DNA of 64,000 nucleotides from Diospyros lotus (GCF_014633365.1 NC_068341.1:24286339-24350338), one strand, 5' to 3'; shown: positions 31,141-43,795, counted from the stretch's first letter. Notes: generated from the letters alone by a model not told the origin. Numbers and translations: made by a program.

Positions 31141-31840
31141 ATTGTGGGGCTGTCTCCTAGTCATCGTATACTATCGGCCCCTGACAGACCCCTGGCCCCC
31201 TTCCTCGAATCTCTGTCTCCTACTCGGAAGCAATTATGGGCAACTTTTAACCTTATGGCCCTTCTGACAACACCCGAAACAAGTCACCCCCACATCTTAG
31301 TCTTGAGGGCAATCCTTTTTCTTATGTCCTTTCTTACCACAGTGGTAACAAATCTTTTTACCAAACGAACAAGGTCCATTGTGCATTTTACCATAAAATT
31401 TACAAGGTGGAATTCCTACTTTATCTAGGCCCGACCTACTCCTCTTCTTGTTATTACTACCCTGAATATTATCCATCTCTTATTGAACCACTGGCCCATT
31501 ATCATTCTTGGGTAGCTTATTCCCAACTCTCTACTATGCTTAAATTTTCCACACTTAACTAGCCACGAGAGTATCTAGGGTCTATAACACTCTTATTAGG
31601 GTCCCTTGCATCTCAACCATCTCATGTCTCCAATCACAACTAGGCTCCCCAAGAATTCCAGATACAGACTGGCCATGGTCTTGGCTCTTAGTTGGCGACC
31701 CTCCTCCGCAAGCACTCATTTTCCTGCACAACCAACACACTCAACAATCAAAATTCTCTCATGGACTTACACCTAATCATACGACATACCCCTAACTCTA
31801 CCCAACCAACCTATGTGTACAGAGTCTCATCCCAAAACCT
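31141..31840 (-). pseudogene. Chromovirus gag fragment with two CCHC knuckles
   Basis: Minus-strand frames give a start near MSACGGGSP shortly after the primer-binding site, then, after loss of most of the capsid, PPCKFYGKMHNGPC, CYHCGKKGHKKKDC and CFGCCQKGHKVKSC. The two last are CCHC zinc knuckles of the Tekay/Del type. Several stops occur. Only the two ends of gag remain, so the capsid core was deleted. Confidence 0.65.
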
Positions 31841-31852
31841 GCTCTGATACCA
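31841..31852 (-). other. Primer-binding site, initiator-Met type
   Basis: Minus strand TGGTATCAGAGC between the LTR piece at 31855 and the gag remnant. Confidence 0.85.
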
Positions 31853-31854
31853 AA

Positions 31855-32552
31855 CTATAATGGACCGCCTCTTAGAGACCCAGCTGGCATAAAGGATTAG
31901 TGAGAGGGTCATCAATAGAATGATATAAAAGTAACTCAGACCAAACCCTAATTAACATAAAACATATCTCTCATATGAAAACATCATAACATAACAATTA
32001 AGCATATACATCCCATCAGAATAAAAGATACATCCTCTAAATATTATACATCACGTCATAGCCACAAATATATACGTCCCTTCAAGGAACAGGGGTCTAA
32101 CTAACTCTAGCATTTCATTACAAAAGTCCCTAAGACCTTTTCTTTAGGTGAGCTCTGTATAGATCTACCAACAAAAGATCAGCCCCTACTAGACTCGCCC
32201 TTAGCCTTATCTTGGTCTTTACTTGGAATGATGGAAAGCAAGAGTGACTCATAAGACTCAGCAAGTATATAGAAAGAAAAGGATAACAAAGCTAATAACT
32301 GACTTGCCCATAACCATCCCCCAAATCATGCCATGTTTCGTATACCGAGCTATGCCATGTACCACTATGCCAAATCATAACGTAAATGCACCAATGCACA
32401 CATATGGTCCTTAGGGCCCACATAAGAAATCACAGTTAATGGCTCTCAAGGCCTTAAATACAAACCTGCTAGCAGCCACGAACAGGCTAGCACAATGAAA
32501 CCATGAATACCACCGCATCAAGATCACAAGTTGTTGTGGGCCTCAAACCCAC
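31855..32552 (-). repeat. LTR fragment, family X, copy 1
   Basis: On the minus strand ends GGTCCATTATAG next to the primer site. Homologous to 39140-39942 (GTGGGCCC, CATTCCAGGT-like splice of LTR words, GTTGTGGG(C/A)CTC). Cut off at about 32552 by the copia fragment. Confidence 0.55.
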
Positions 32553-33294
32553 CAGTCTTTTCATGTCACATGGAATACATCTTTCCAAGGATATGTGTCT
32601 GAAGATAAAAGATGAAAGAGATAGAATGAGTCGAGCACCATATGCCTCAGTCATTGGCTCGATCATGTATGTCACGTTATGTATGAGGCTTGATGTCGCA
32701 TATGCTTTGAGCATATTTAGTAGATATCAGGCTGATCCAGGTGAGAAACGCTAGATTGTAGTGAAGAACATCCTTAACTACTTCAGAAGGACTAAAGAAA
32801 TGTTCTTAGTATATGGAGAATGAGATGCTAGTTTCTAGTCCAACCATGATGATTTTAAATCACAGCCGAGATTCATATTCTGCCTGAATGGCGGGGCCAT
32901 TTGTTGGAAGAATTCCAAATAGGAGACAATTGCAGATTCAACAACCGAAGCCAAGTACATAACAACCGCCGAAGTAGCTAAGGAGGTTGTATGGATCCGT
33001 AAGTTCATTGGTGAACTTGGAGTGGTGCCCAACATTGTTGATCCAATAACAGTGTATTATGACAACAATGGAGCCATCACTCAAGCGAAGGAACCACGGT
33101 CTCATCAACAGACCAGACATGTATTGCAGCATTACCATTTGATAAGAGAAGTTATCAGCTGGGGTGACATGCGTATAGAGAAAGTACTAATGGACAACAA
33201 TGTCGTAGATCCCTTAACTAAAGCTCTGTCCCAAGAGAAACATGAAAGTCATGTTCGATCATCAGGTATGAGATACATGAATGATTTGCTCTAG
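32553..33294 (+). pseudogene. Copia RT C-terminus and RNase H
   Basis: Starts inside RT (FMSHGIHLSKDMCLK, APYASVIGSIMYVTLCMRLD, SIFSRYQADPGE) and continues through RNase H (NGGAICWKNSK, ADSTTEAKYITTAEVAKEVV, YYDNNGAITQAKEP, VDPLTKALSQEKH) to a natural stop. The polypurine tract and LTR follow at 33309. Stops near 32753, 32822, 32837 and 32923 disable it. The upstream pol is missing, replaced by the chromovirus LTR fragment. The copia sublineage was not assigned. Confidence 0.85.
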
Positions 33295-34073
33295 TGTAAG
33301 TGGGAGATTGTTAGTGTAAGTGCTCTAGACCCAATCAGATTGGGCAAATTGTACACTGACATTTGTAATCATATTTATTATTGAATAAAGAGTTATTTAA
33401 TTCTACAAGAAGTCATTCTATTAGTTTCTTGTTATTAATGTAATGATCGGATGAAACTAGATAGAAGTCCATATGATGTATACTGTGATTAATCTATAAA
33501 GATGTGAGATAATGTATCACAGTTTCTCGACATCATTAAATGTCCCAAGTCGTAGTAATGTCAAGAATGTACATTGACAATTGTGGTAAGACTTGTATGT
33601 GCTATGTTTTTGCTATGTGATAGCAATCGGGGTCTCACACCCATAGGCATGGGGATGCCTAGACAAGTACATAGGTGACCAATATTGGAGAACGTGTCAC
33701 TAGACATGACTCGCCATCATAATCCATTTTGGTTATATGTTGATGGTATTCTCATACGAGATGGGTGTAACTAATCCTTGGACCTGAGGTTGTCACAGTC
33801 ATCTCATAAGAAGACCAGTATGCTTTGACATCGTTTTGATGGGCCTAGACAAAGGCTGCACGTGGGCAATCGTTGGGCATATCGTGAGGCTTATGGAAAT
33901 GGGTGCATAAGCAAGATGGGACTCGTCTATCCCTTGATAAAGGATGATGTATCTAAGGCATCTTCGGTGGATATTCACTTTAAATCCATGGCCACGGTGA
34001 GAGAGATCAATAAGGAGTTATTGATTCACTTTCTATTAAGTGAAGATATCTGGATGACTGAAGAAAGCTCATG

Positions 34074-34078
34074 TGATC
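34074..34078. other. Target-site duplication TGATC, left
   Basis: Matches TGATC at 37678-37682. Confidence 0.9.
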
Positions 34079-37000
34079 TGTAACGCCCCACTTTTCCAAA
34101 TACACAACAACATGGAATATAAGCAGACATCACCTATGTGCGTTATGGAAACCCTTACCAACGGAAGCGTTGGATCAAACCTGAAAGCTTAACCAAAGCT
34201 AAATAAAAGGGGTTTCCACTAGATTTCCTTTACAGGCATAAGAAATGCATACGACCTTCAATACTCCATAAAACACAACACATCATAGCAGGCACAATTG
34301 TAGGACACCCACACACACCCTTTACAACCTTGAGTATCCTAGCTGCTATTTACAGAACACTATTCGAAAACTTGCAGAATCCAACAAACAACTCTTACCA
34401 TGTTCATAGTACATAGTAACCCCGATTTACACCCTCAACAGCATAAAAGGTAAAACCAACCCTTACATAACCCTTGTTTATATACACTATAGTATATAAT
34501 GCTCAAATAAATCCAAAGGTCACACAAGATCCATAGCACATGAACAACATGGGGTTAACCTAAACATTAGCCTCCTCGTAGCCTTTTCTCCTGCTTGTCT
34601 CCAAGGTACCGGGCATGCTAATATACCTGGGACGTTGAATGTCCTAGGGGTATGAAACACCCGAGTTAGATAATAACATCTAAGTGAGTGACTCAGAAAA
34701 GGAGAGTACATGCGTGCAAATGCAATAATGCCATTATAAAACCCACCCCTGTGGTAGCAATGCCAGGGTGTTGCAATCACCCCCGCGGTCATCATAGTCA
34801 CCCCTTGGCTCACTACAAGAGCATGAGTTCTTTCATGATGGCCCAACAACTAGCCACAGTCACCAACACAAACATGATATATGTCAAAGCAGAAGGAATA
34901 TGCATAGCTGTGACACCCGTAACTTACTTACATGCTTAACAATAAATAATAATATTCGAACGAACTTTAAGGTTTAGCGCAGAAAAATTGGAGAAACCAG
35001 ACTTCTATAAACTTAAGTAAAGTTTAGAACATAATAAAAATTCAAAGCACGTTTTGTGTAAATATAAAGTTTGACATGGAAACATGGTTTCAACAGAAGA
35101 AACGAGACTTCGCGAAGATTCTTTATAGCAATAACATATATAAAAATATCCGGAGCTTAAAGCCAAACTCATACTTCCTTGAAATTAGATAAAAATCCAA
35201 GACATGCTTTATGGCATACATATAAGAAAAGATCAGAGTTCAACCCCAAGAACTTTGTTTCAAAAGGAAACTAAAACTTAAATTCTTGAAAAATTCTTTT
35301 TCATTGATCCACCACGCTCCACGTCCCAATCTCCTCATTCATAATCACCTGGGGGGGAAATATAAGGGGTGAGATTACGCAAATCTCAGTAAGTACAAGA
35401 GAACCATCATATGTATTTAAACAAGTCATGACATAACATAACATATCATATGGAGACACGAGAGGTTCCACCAACTTGCAGGGGTAAGAACCCTCGTGCG
35501 TAGCGCTACCGAGCTCTGGTCCCGAAACTTGCGTGAACATAACATAACATGAGGGACCACATAACATAGTTCATGGACATGCTTAAACATCATAAATAGT
35601 TCATAATGTACTTACCTCAACTTGGTTTGATGAGATTTGAATGTTTAAGGCTTCACCTTTACACCTCTCAATATGGCATAAACTTAGCTTCGATTGATTT
35701 GGAATACCCAAAACTCACCCAAAGGTTCTATTTATAGAATTATCCAACAAATCATAACCTGCCACGTGTCATGTAATTATTTGGGACTCATCATGACTCC
35801 CAAGTGTTCACATTGCCAAATATCCTATATAATCATTTCTATCCATGTGTTCTTATCAAATGGTGCCATGTGTCCCATATAATCATTTATATCCATGTGT
35901 TCTTATCTTATCTTTGTAATGACCAGTGGAAGCTTGCCATGTGTCCTTGATATTTTGAACCTCACATGCTTAATTACATTTTCAACACTTCCATCATTAC
36001 ATCTCATACGATTTAATTCATTTTTCTCCATATCCCATCATTACACCTTTCACTAGTTAGCTATATTTGGTTACTTTAACTATTTAGTTTGAGATATTTT
36101 GATGAGATATTTTTAGGTTTCAAGAATTGTACCTTGGCCCAAAATTTTCGGATAATTTGCACTTAGGCCCTTGCAACTTAGTTCCCGGGCTATTTTTTAA
36201 TTGCATTTTAGCCCCCGAAGAAAGGATAAATTACGCTAATACCCCAAGATTTTAGGTAAATTACATTTTTACCCGAACTTCAATATTTACGATTTTGCCA
36301 CTGGCTCAAAAACTGATCATTTGTCTCAAGGTTTCTATAATCCCTTGAAAGGACATATTTCCTCAAGTATTAGAAGCTAAAAATCCCAAGTATTACATTA
36401 TATTTCAGTTTTAAAATATTGGGCGTTACAATAGCCAAGGGAAAATATGACATGTAAGCCACAAAGGCATGATATGCAAGCAACATCCACACACAAGTGA
36501 AGCAACAAATGCTCAAAGTGTCACAAACATGCAAGAATCACTCACCTTGACCGATTACCTTAGGAAACACAGTTCACAATGAGCAGGATGGGTTTTCTCT
36601 TAGTTTTTCTTACTGCTTGGCACGAACTTCAAGAAAGACCCAAAAACTCCGTTAAAGCCCATTCTCCCTTATTTCTCCCTTCTTTTTGGTAGCATTTCCT
36701 CTCTCAAACTCCCTTCCTTTTCCTCCTATCTTGGTGCCCAAAATGAATCACCCCAAAGCCCTTATTTATAGGAAACTCCGGCGAACCAAATTGCGCCACG
36801 TGTTGCGTCATGATTCCATCCATGAGCATCGAATTAAAATATGCCACGTGTCCCTAAGGATTTGTGCCTCCACATGTTTAATTAGATTTTCAAGATTCCC
36901 CATCATTACATCCCACACGATAAATTACTTTTTCTACATTTCCCATCATTACACCTTTAATTAATAACTACATCCCACATGGTTAATTGCATTTTCCACA

Positions 37001-37677
37001 TTTCTCATCATTACACTTCAAATCCTATCTCCAAGTGGCCAATGAATGCTTGCCACATGTCCTTAGGGATAATGTTTGGAGACTTTTGCAAACTTGGAAG
37101 CTAAGTAAGCTTTTCCTTAGCCAATCATGCAATGCCACCTCAAAGGGTTATTATGAGCCATCATGTGACCTTATCTTATCTTCCAAGTGGCTAATGGTTG
37201 ATTGCCATGTGCCATTGAAGATAAGGCTTCATCATTTCTCCCATGTGCATCCAACCCAAATGCACCACTCATCTCCTAATTGAATTTAATAGAGTTTGGA
37301 ATCCAAAGCTCCATTTGATTTGAATTTGAAATCCATGATACCTTGAAGAGATATTTTTAAGGTTTCAAGAACTGCACCTTGGCCCAAACTTTTCGGATAA
37401 TTTTCACTTAGACCCTTGCAACTTGGTCCCCAGGCCATTTTTAATTGCACTTTTTGGTACCTGAAAAAATGGATAAATTACACTTAGCATCCCAAGATTT
37501 TAGGTAAATTACACTTTTACCCAAACTTCAAAATTTACGATTTTGCCACTAGTTCAGAAACTGAACCTTTGCCTCAAGGCTTCTATAATCCCTTGAAAGG
37601 AATTATTTCCTCAAGTATTATAACCTAATAACCTCAGGTATTACATCATATTTGAGTTGAAAATCTGGGATGTTACA
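34079..37677 (-). mobile_element. Solo LTR, family Y, copy 2, with a nested solo LTR
   Basis: TGTAACGCCCC...GGGATGTTACA with TGATC on both sides. Net length is about 2072 bp without the inner insertion. On the minus strand its end matches 22840-22977 (CGCTTCCGTTGGTAAGG, GGGGCGTTACA), and the CACCCGAGTTAGAT/CACTCACTTAG region matches 22480-22550. No internal coding region. Confidence 0.85.
34909..36430 (-). mobile_element. Solo LTR, family W, nested in family Y
   Basis: 1522 bp, TGTGACACCCG...GGGCGTTACA, flanked by ATAGC at 34904-34908 and 36431-36435. On the minus strand it begins TGTAACGCCCAATATTTT and contains GAGATTTGCGTAATCTCACC, a phrase I associate with chromovirus LTRs. No coding domain. 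It is the youngest layer at this site. Confidence 0.9.
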
Positions 37678-38700
37678 TGATCGTAATCAAGAAACACATC
37701 GTCATACTTGAGATCACATAAGATACATTGACGAGAGGATCGAATTACATGGTAACCATGCTCGTGAAAGGTTATTTGAGGATTATGAATCCTTCTGAAT
37801 AATTGGGTAGGCGTAACGCCTTGCTAGAGGCCAATCTTGTCTTATGTGTTTGTACCGACACATTGCTAACATATTCGGAAGCTTAACAAGTCATACGCAA
37901 TAGGCACGGTCCCTGGCTTAAACCAGGAGAGCGAACGTATGGTTAAGTAGGACACTTCGGCAAGAAGTTATGCCGTCGTAGGTTCTCATGAAAAAAGAAC
38001 AAATAGACGTAATGACGTCGATATGATGAGGAGTCATTATAAAGAAAAGAGTTTCCTAAAAAGGCAATTAATTAAGTTAGAAAATAGTTTCTAATTTAAT
38101 AATTTTCTATTTGTTGGACTGACAAATAGGAAATAATATATATATTTGGGCTTAATTAATATTTGGGCCAAATATTAAATATTATATTTGGGCTAGATTA
38201 GATTTTGACCAAATATTAAATAATAAATATTTGGGCTTGAATTAGATTTGGGCTAAATATTTTATATATGGATTTGGGCCACTAATTATATTTCTAGTTG
38301 GACTAGAATAAGCCCACTTAAGATTCTAGTTGAACTATGATTAATGGGCTAACCCAATCTATTAGGGTTTAAGAAACCCTAGGAGGTTGCTTCTCTATAA
38401 ATAGCCCTTTATGGGATGCCCAAATTAAGCTTTTATTTTTTTGGTTTTCAAGAAAATATGTTCTTTTCCATCCATTCACAAGCCTTATTAGGAGAATGAG
38501 CTAGCACACCCATTTTGCTTCCTCTCTAACAGATGCTCGCCACGTATCACAAGTTAGATGCTGGACGCTTGGACGACTCGAATCTGCAAATGACTTGAAA
38601 ATCTAAAGGTTAGATTTATTTTATTATGTATGTGATTGTTTGATTTCGACGTTGATCCAATCGTCAAGATTGGGGTAAGGTTCAAAATTTTTTAATTACG

Positions 38701-39125
38701 CTAGTTGCCCCTCCCGTGCACCTCGAGGTTAGGAGTCTGTCCCTCATTATTGCCAGCGGGATTCCCTTTAGTCCCTTGATTTGCTGGTTATCGCCTTATC
38801 TGGTTGGCAACAAGCATTTCTATTATCCTCATCATTCCTGCCAACGTACCACGCATCTCTGCCATCTCCTGGCGCCAATCTCCATTAGGCTCTACTGGAG
38901 TTTTAGGTGTGGCTGTAGCGTGCCATTAACCTTGTTTACGAGTTGGTGGCCTTCCTTTTCGAGTACTCATCTTTCCTGCACATCTCGCATAAACAAAATT
39001 TCAATTCTAAGACTACATTCAACTCTAGGCTTAAGTCTCCTTACTATAAGTATGCGGTAACAGAGGGTATAAAACCTAGTTTTACCCAACCAACCTATGT
39101 GTACAGAGACTTTTGTCCCAACTTT
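38701..39125 (-). pseudogene. Chromovirus gag N-terminus
   Basis: Minus-strand frame starts MSTRKGRPPTRKQG and continues VEPNGDWRQEMAEMRGTLAG and MMRIIEMLVANQ, a typical short basic start plus helical segment of Tekay-like gag. It parallels the better decayed MSACGGGSPTKS...DWRHEMVEMQGTLI start at 31141-31840. Cut at 38700 by the copia LTR. Confidence 0.6.
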
Positions 39126-39137
39126 GCTCTGATACCA
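39126..39137 (-). other. Primer-binding site, initiator-Met type
   Basis: Minus strand TGGTATCAGAGC, two bases from the LTR end at 39140. Confidence 0.85.
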
Positions 39138-39139
39138 AC

Positions 39140-39942
39140 TATAATGCCCCCATCTCTATAATTAATGTTTATATATCCTTTTCTGGGGATGCGACGCCAG
39201 CACGGCTACCAAAAACTCATGCTGACCTCTTCCTTGGAAACCCCGGCCAAGGAATACAAGGGGAAGCGTTAGCACCTACTAGAGTCTTTGTGAAAATGCA
39301 ACAGCTAACATATTTTTCTTTTGTTAACAAAACTCTTCTACTGCCTCGTCAATCCACTTATACATTCATAAGCATATATCGAGATCAATTACATTAGGAA
39401 ACATTAAACCTAACACGATATCACATTACAACATCCACAATAAAGAGACACCACCAGGACCTTTTGGACAGGACTGCTCTGTACAGGTCTAACCCCTGCC
39501 TGGAGTATCGCCTACCCCATCCTTGCTTGGTCCCCTGCTCCTACCTGGAATGACGCAAGCAACGTGAGCCGCAAGGCTCGCAAGCATAATAGTATGAAGG
39601 CAATAGGTTAAGAGTAAAACTTTACCCACACCCCATGTGTTTCATGCCAATGCAGTAACATATCATGCCATGTACAATATGTGCATTAGCTCTAATTGCA
39701 TAAACATAAAATAATCCTCACATATCTTATCCTTGGGGCCCACATAAAATGCACACATTAGGTCCCAAGTCCCACATACAAACTTGCAGCTGCCACAGAC
39801 TGGCCATCATGTCATATTAGAACCGTGAACCCAATCATATCAACATCATAAGTTACTGTGGGACTCGAACCCCCAGTCTCTTGTATCCTAAATGCTGTGA
39901 GACTCAAACCCCTAGTCTTTCATAAGTTGATGTGGTCTTGTG
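39140..39942 (-). repeat. LTR fragment, family X, copy 2
   Basis: Plus strand TATAATGCCCCCATC at the primer-site side. On the minus strand it contains GCGAGCCTTGCGGCTCACG and CGTCATTCCAGGTAGGAGC, which align with GAGCCTTATGGCTCA and CATCATTCCAGGTGTAGGAG near 58740-58785, so the interrupted LTR at 45893-59060 is the same or a sister family. Truncated near 39942 against Tat gag. Confidence 0.6.
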
Positions 39943-41350
39943 TAATGGTGGAACTGGGGTCGAGGTATATCTGATCCCTAACCCGTCTGGAATCTTCTTT
40001 ATCATCGCATTCCTTTCTTTTCCGCTCTCTGTCCTCATTCCCACCTACAGCTCTCATAACTTATGTATGGAGCACATATTTATTTGCTCTAGCAAACAAA
40101 TCTGCTAGGGATGTTAGCAAGTCCAAAGACAATGATTCTTGTAGGGGAGTTAGCCGTGTTCCGTGTAAATTAGCAGACACTGCCATTACAATTGGTAAAT
40201 CATGAACTTCGAGGGTGGCATTCTGAAATCTATCCACATACTGACGCAAAGTTTCTATGTTCCCCTGTCGAATACTGAGCAAGTATATGGCGTCCTTTTT
40301 TCTTCGACTATTAATCATAAATGCCTTAACAAATTCCGTTCTGAGCTGACCGAATGAAGAGATAAAGGCCTTCGGCAAACTATTGAACCATGTCCAAACA
40401 TTCCCTGATAAAGTTAACAAGAAAGCTCGGCACATTATGTCATCATCCCATCCATGCAATATCATCAATGACTCATAGCTTTGAATGTGATCATAGGGAT
40501 CATCCTTGCTGGAATAGGGGTGATTTGAGGTATCTTGAATTTTCTGGGCAGTGGCTTCTCCAATAAATCTGTTGTAAACGGATATTTTCTGCATTGTTGC
40601 TCCTTTGTGCCTGGGATCAATTTCTTTCATTCAAGTACTTCTTCAACTACCCTTTTCATGTCATCCCGTATATTTTCTGTTGTTTGGTTATCATATCTTG
40701 TTGGTGTGCTAGCTCCAGTTTCATGGTTTTCCATCTTTGGGGGCTTCTAGCCCTATTTTCCTTCCGTGGGCTCTCATTTCTTCGGGGCGTGGCATGGGGA
40801 TTCTTCCTTGGTGGTGGTGATCTATCCTCCCTTCGAGGAGTGGATGGGGAATGAGAATCGGGAGTGGCCTCTTGATAGGAATTAGCTCCCACCTCGAGCT
40901 GAGGCTCAAGCGGTGGCATAAACGTTTTCAAGGTATCGGGCAATGTCCCTCCAGGCATCATACCTTGGAGTATACCAGCCATGTCTCGAAGTGGCTGCAT
41001 GCCCTCAACATGTTGTCATCTCAATGCTTCATACTATACCCATGGGACTGTACGCGGTGGCTGTAGTGAAGTCCCAGCTTGATCAGCGGGAAGTGGCCTG
41101 GAGCTGATGTTAAGTAGAGGTGGGACTGATTGTTCCCCACCTGTTGGCTCAGGGAAAGGGAGCGATCACCTCCTTGGGGTTGAACAATATGAGGGGGTGG
41201 AGGTGCTCCTTGTGGGTGAAAATCGGGAATAATGGGAAGCACTCTCTATTGTTGAGAGTTTCGTGGTGGTAGGCATGTTTCTAGACCTTCAGAAAGAGTT
41301 TGTCGGTGTCCACAGGTGTTTACCATTTTTAAGTTGACTTTTTGTCTTTC
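39943..41350 (-). pseudogene. gag of a Tat/Retand-type element, minus-strand copy
   Basis: Better preserved than the plus-strand copy. The capsid domain 40061-40630 is open for 189 codons: YSSKDDPYDHIQSYESLM, HGWDDDIMCRAFLLTLSG, VWTWFNSLPKAF, LLSIRQGNIETLRQYVDRF. Upstream 40656-41000 encodes the linker MQPLRDMAGILQGMMPGGT and a Pro/Arg-rich stretch. Stops separate the two parts near 40640. Downstream pol is missing: the element is cut near 39942. Primer site and LTR lie on the right, as expected for minus orientation. Confidence 0.8.
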
Positions 41351-41353
41351 GTT

Positions 41354-41370
41354 TCCCACAGACGGCACCA
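41354..41370 (-). other. Primer-binding region, Tat-type
   Basis: Minus strand TGGTGCCGTCTGTGGGA, two bases from the LTR end. This TGGYGCCGTCTGTGGGA block is the usual post-LTR sequence of Tat-lineage elements; the priming tRNA is not assigned. Confidence 0.75.
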
Positions 41371-41372
41371 AT

Positions 41373-42830
41373 TGTTATTGCCAAAATACAACAATCTATT
41401 TTTTTTTTACGTGGGAGAATGTAAGGTGCATGGTTGACCATGGGAGTTTCTAGAGACTTGCGAGTCTTGAGGGTTCTGAGAGTTAAGTGTCCCGAGAGTC
41501 TTGTTACCAAGGTACGATGAGAGTAGAATCTCGTCTCCAACGTGTATGTGCGCTGAGGGTCTCGTGACCAAGGCGCGCTGAGGGTTTTGTGACCAAGGCA
41601 AGCTGAGGGTCTCATGACCAAGGTAAGCTGAGTTAACCGAGTGGCCCAAGATAACTGAGTGGCCTTGGATAATCGAGTGGCCTTGGATAACCGAGTGGCT
41701 TTGGATAATCGAGTGGCCTCATAATCGAGTGACCTTCATAACTGAGTGGCCCTTATAACCCAGTGGTCTTAGATAATCAGGTGGCCCAAGATAACCAAGT
41801 GGCCTTAGATAACCGAGTGGCTTGCAAAATGAGAGCAACGTTAGGGCGCGGGTGGGGGTCCTCACGCAAACCCTCCGATGCCTAAGTTAGTTCTCGAAGC
41901 CAAAAATATGGAATTGTGTTGAGGAACCCAAAAGTGCGTCCCTTTTGATGAAGGCATGGTCTCTTATTTATAGCGGAAGAGAGAGAGAGAGAGGAGACGT
42001 GCGACAATCGGGGCAAGAATCTTACAGCCCGTTTCAATGATTTCACAACCCATCCTAGAGGGAAAATAAGAGAGATTGGCCCAAGCCCACTCGACCATGA
42101 CCGAGTGGGGGGCCACTCGGTCATGCCTTATTTTGCCCTTTTCCTCGGTTCAATTTTGAGTGGTTCCCATACCTCAACTTCATGACCAATTTACACATTT
42201 ATTCAGCTTGAATCTCTTAAAAATCAAAACACAGAAGTTTTAGATAATTATCTTAGCTTTCCATAGGACTTTAAATCAGCTCAATCGGAGCTCGTATGAG
42301 AGTGTTATGCCCGAAAAACCAAAGCAGTATCGTACCCACTCAGCATAACCGAGTGGGTCATGAAAAGTGAGGGGAAATTGGTCACCTGCCCACTTGGTCA
42401 TGGCCGAGTGGCTCTTCATTCCCTTGGATTTGAGGACTTATTTTTCCTTTTGTCTTGGTTCGGATCCATCTTCGCTCCAATACTTGACTCTGAGCCTTAA
42501 TAATGCAGTTACATCAACTTAGAGCCAAATTTCAGCCTTGATGAAGCCTGAGTCTCTCAAAACTGAAAACACAAAAGTTGTAGATAATTCTCTTATCTGT
42601 CCATAGGATTTTGAATCACCTCAATCGAAGCTTGTATGAGAAAGTTATGATTAAAAAACCAAAGCAGTGTTGTACCCACTCAATATAACCAAGTGGGTCC
42701 TCCCCACTTGGTCTCGGCTCGACCTCTTGCTCCTTCATCTTGTTTCCTTAATCTCCTACAATCTGTTGGGCCTTTAGGCTTCATGTCCATGTCTAGAAAA
42801 TCTTTTAGGTCTTGTGATTCTCCAAGTTTG
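41373..42830 (-). repeat. 5' LTR of the minus-strand Tat-type element
   Basis: Minus-strand end GGCAATAACA. It contains two adjacent minisatellites (41559-41822), GAGTGGG palindromes near 42086-42130, 42336 and 42390, and a duplicated ~370-bp U3 segment (42171-42360 resembles 42541-42700). A TATA-like CTATAAATAAGAGACC (minus strand) is near 41975. The right limit is approximate. Confidence 0.7.
41559..41822. repeat. Two adjoining minisatellites in the Tat-type LTR
   Basis: 41559-41632: about three ~27-bp units GCTGAGGGTCTCGTGACCAA. 41633-41822: about ten ~18-bp units of ATAACCGAGTGGCCTTGG. The second unit contains CGAGTGG, the same half-site as the palindromes further upstream in this LTR. 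Confidence 0.8.
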
Positions 42831-43795
42831 CAGGGTATATCAAATAAAAGAGTGAGGCATTTAGACTCGCCAGTGCACGAGTGTAATCGTAGTAGAAATT
42901 TATAATTTTTGGATAAGTTCGGGTCGATTCTCAGGGAGATTACTCATGGAAAGAGGTAATCACACCAAATCACTCAACTTAAAGAATATGAGAATTGTTT
43001 AGACTGATGATGTTTATCTGTTGTCTGAATATGGGGAGATCTTGGGTCAAGATAATTCGAGTGCCAAGCTCAATTGATTCCCATATAGCTTACTTAAGTA
43101 TAACAGAATATTCAGATTGCTTGAGGTTTACTCATTAAATACACTCCTGAGATGATGATAACTCTGGTTCTAGCAATCCCCATAAGTGGCATGGAAGACT
43201 TTACGTTAAGCAGCTATCATAAATCAGTGTGTAAATAACGTTTGACAAATATGGTCATTCGGGCTTGGGTATGAGAACGTTTCTAGGTTAAGTAACCTCC
43301 ATACATGGCATGGAGACTTTGGGTTAGACATAGGAATCAATCCAAGCCTGAAGTTTTTAAATGAAGAATAACTCTCAAGCTCTCTTAGTTTCTGCTATTG
43401 AACATATGAAGTTTGGCTACCTTGGGTAATCAAAGGCATTGGACATTGTCGTTGCCTTACCATAAGTTTAGAGTTAGCCACTCATCTTCATGGAAAATAA
43501 ATAACTTGAATTAAACTTAGCAGATAAGTAATGAATAGAATGCAAACAAACAATAACTTTAACTATAAGATGAACTATTGTTTTATTGAATACTGAACAA
43601 AGCTACAACTGGTATTGAACTTGCAGTAAACTAAAAGAACAAAACAAAGAACAAGAACTGAAGTGTTTAAAAAGGTACAAACATCATGTAGAATGTAAAG
43701 ACTACTCTACTGATTCCTATCTAATTCTAAGCACAAAAGAGATTTCTATTGTTTTCCTTACTATCTTGATTTCGAGAAGGATCATCTCTTTTTAA
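42831..43795 (-). repeat. Athila-like LTR
   Basis: On the minus strand it ends with the phrase CCCTGAGAATCGACCCGAAC and ACTACGATTACACTCGTGCA, typical of Athila-type LTR ends, after an AT-rich body with CAATAAAACAATAG. It interrupts the Tat gag at its left, where gag is last recognisable as SIHDKFKK near 43795. Ends and TSD could not be fixed. No coding domain. Confidence 0.55.

Larger units (their letters stand above)
33309..38700 (+). repeat. Copia 3' LTR, interrupted by a nested solo LTR pair
   Basis: Begins TGTTAGTGTAAGTGC right after the tract AAGTGGGAGA. It runs to 34078, is interrupted by 34079-37682, and continues to about 38700. A TATA-like TCTATAAATAGCCC is near 38393. The right end was not fixed because the usual CA terminus is not clear and the next repeat begins there. 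Related fragment in reverse at 18056-18410. Confidence 0.65.
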
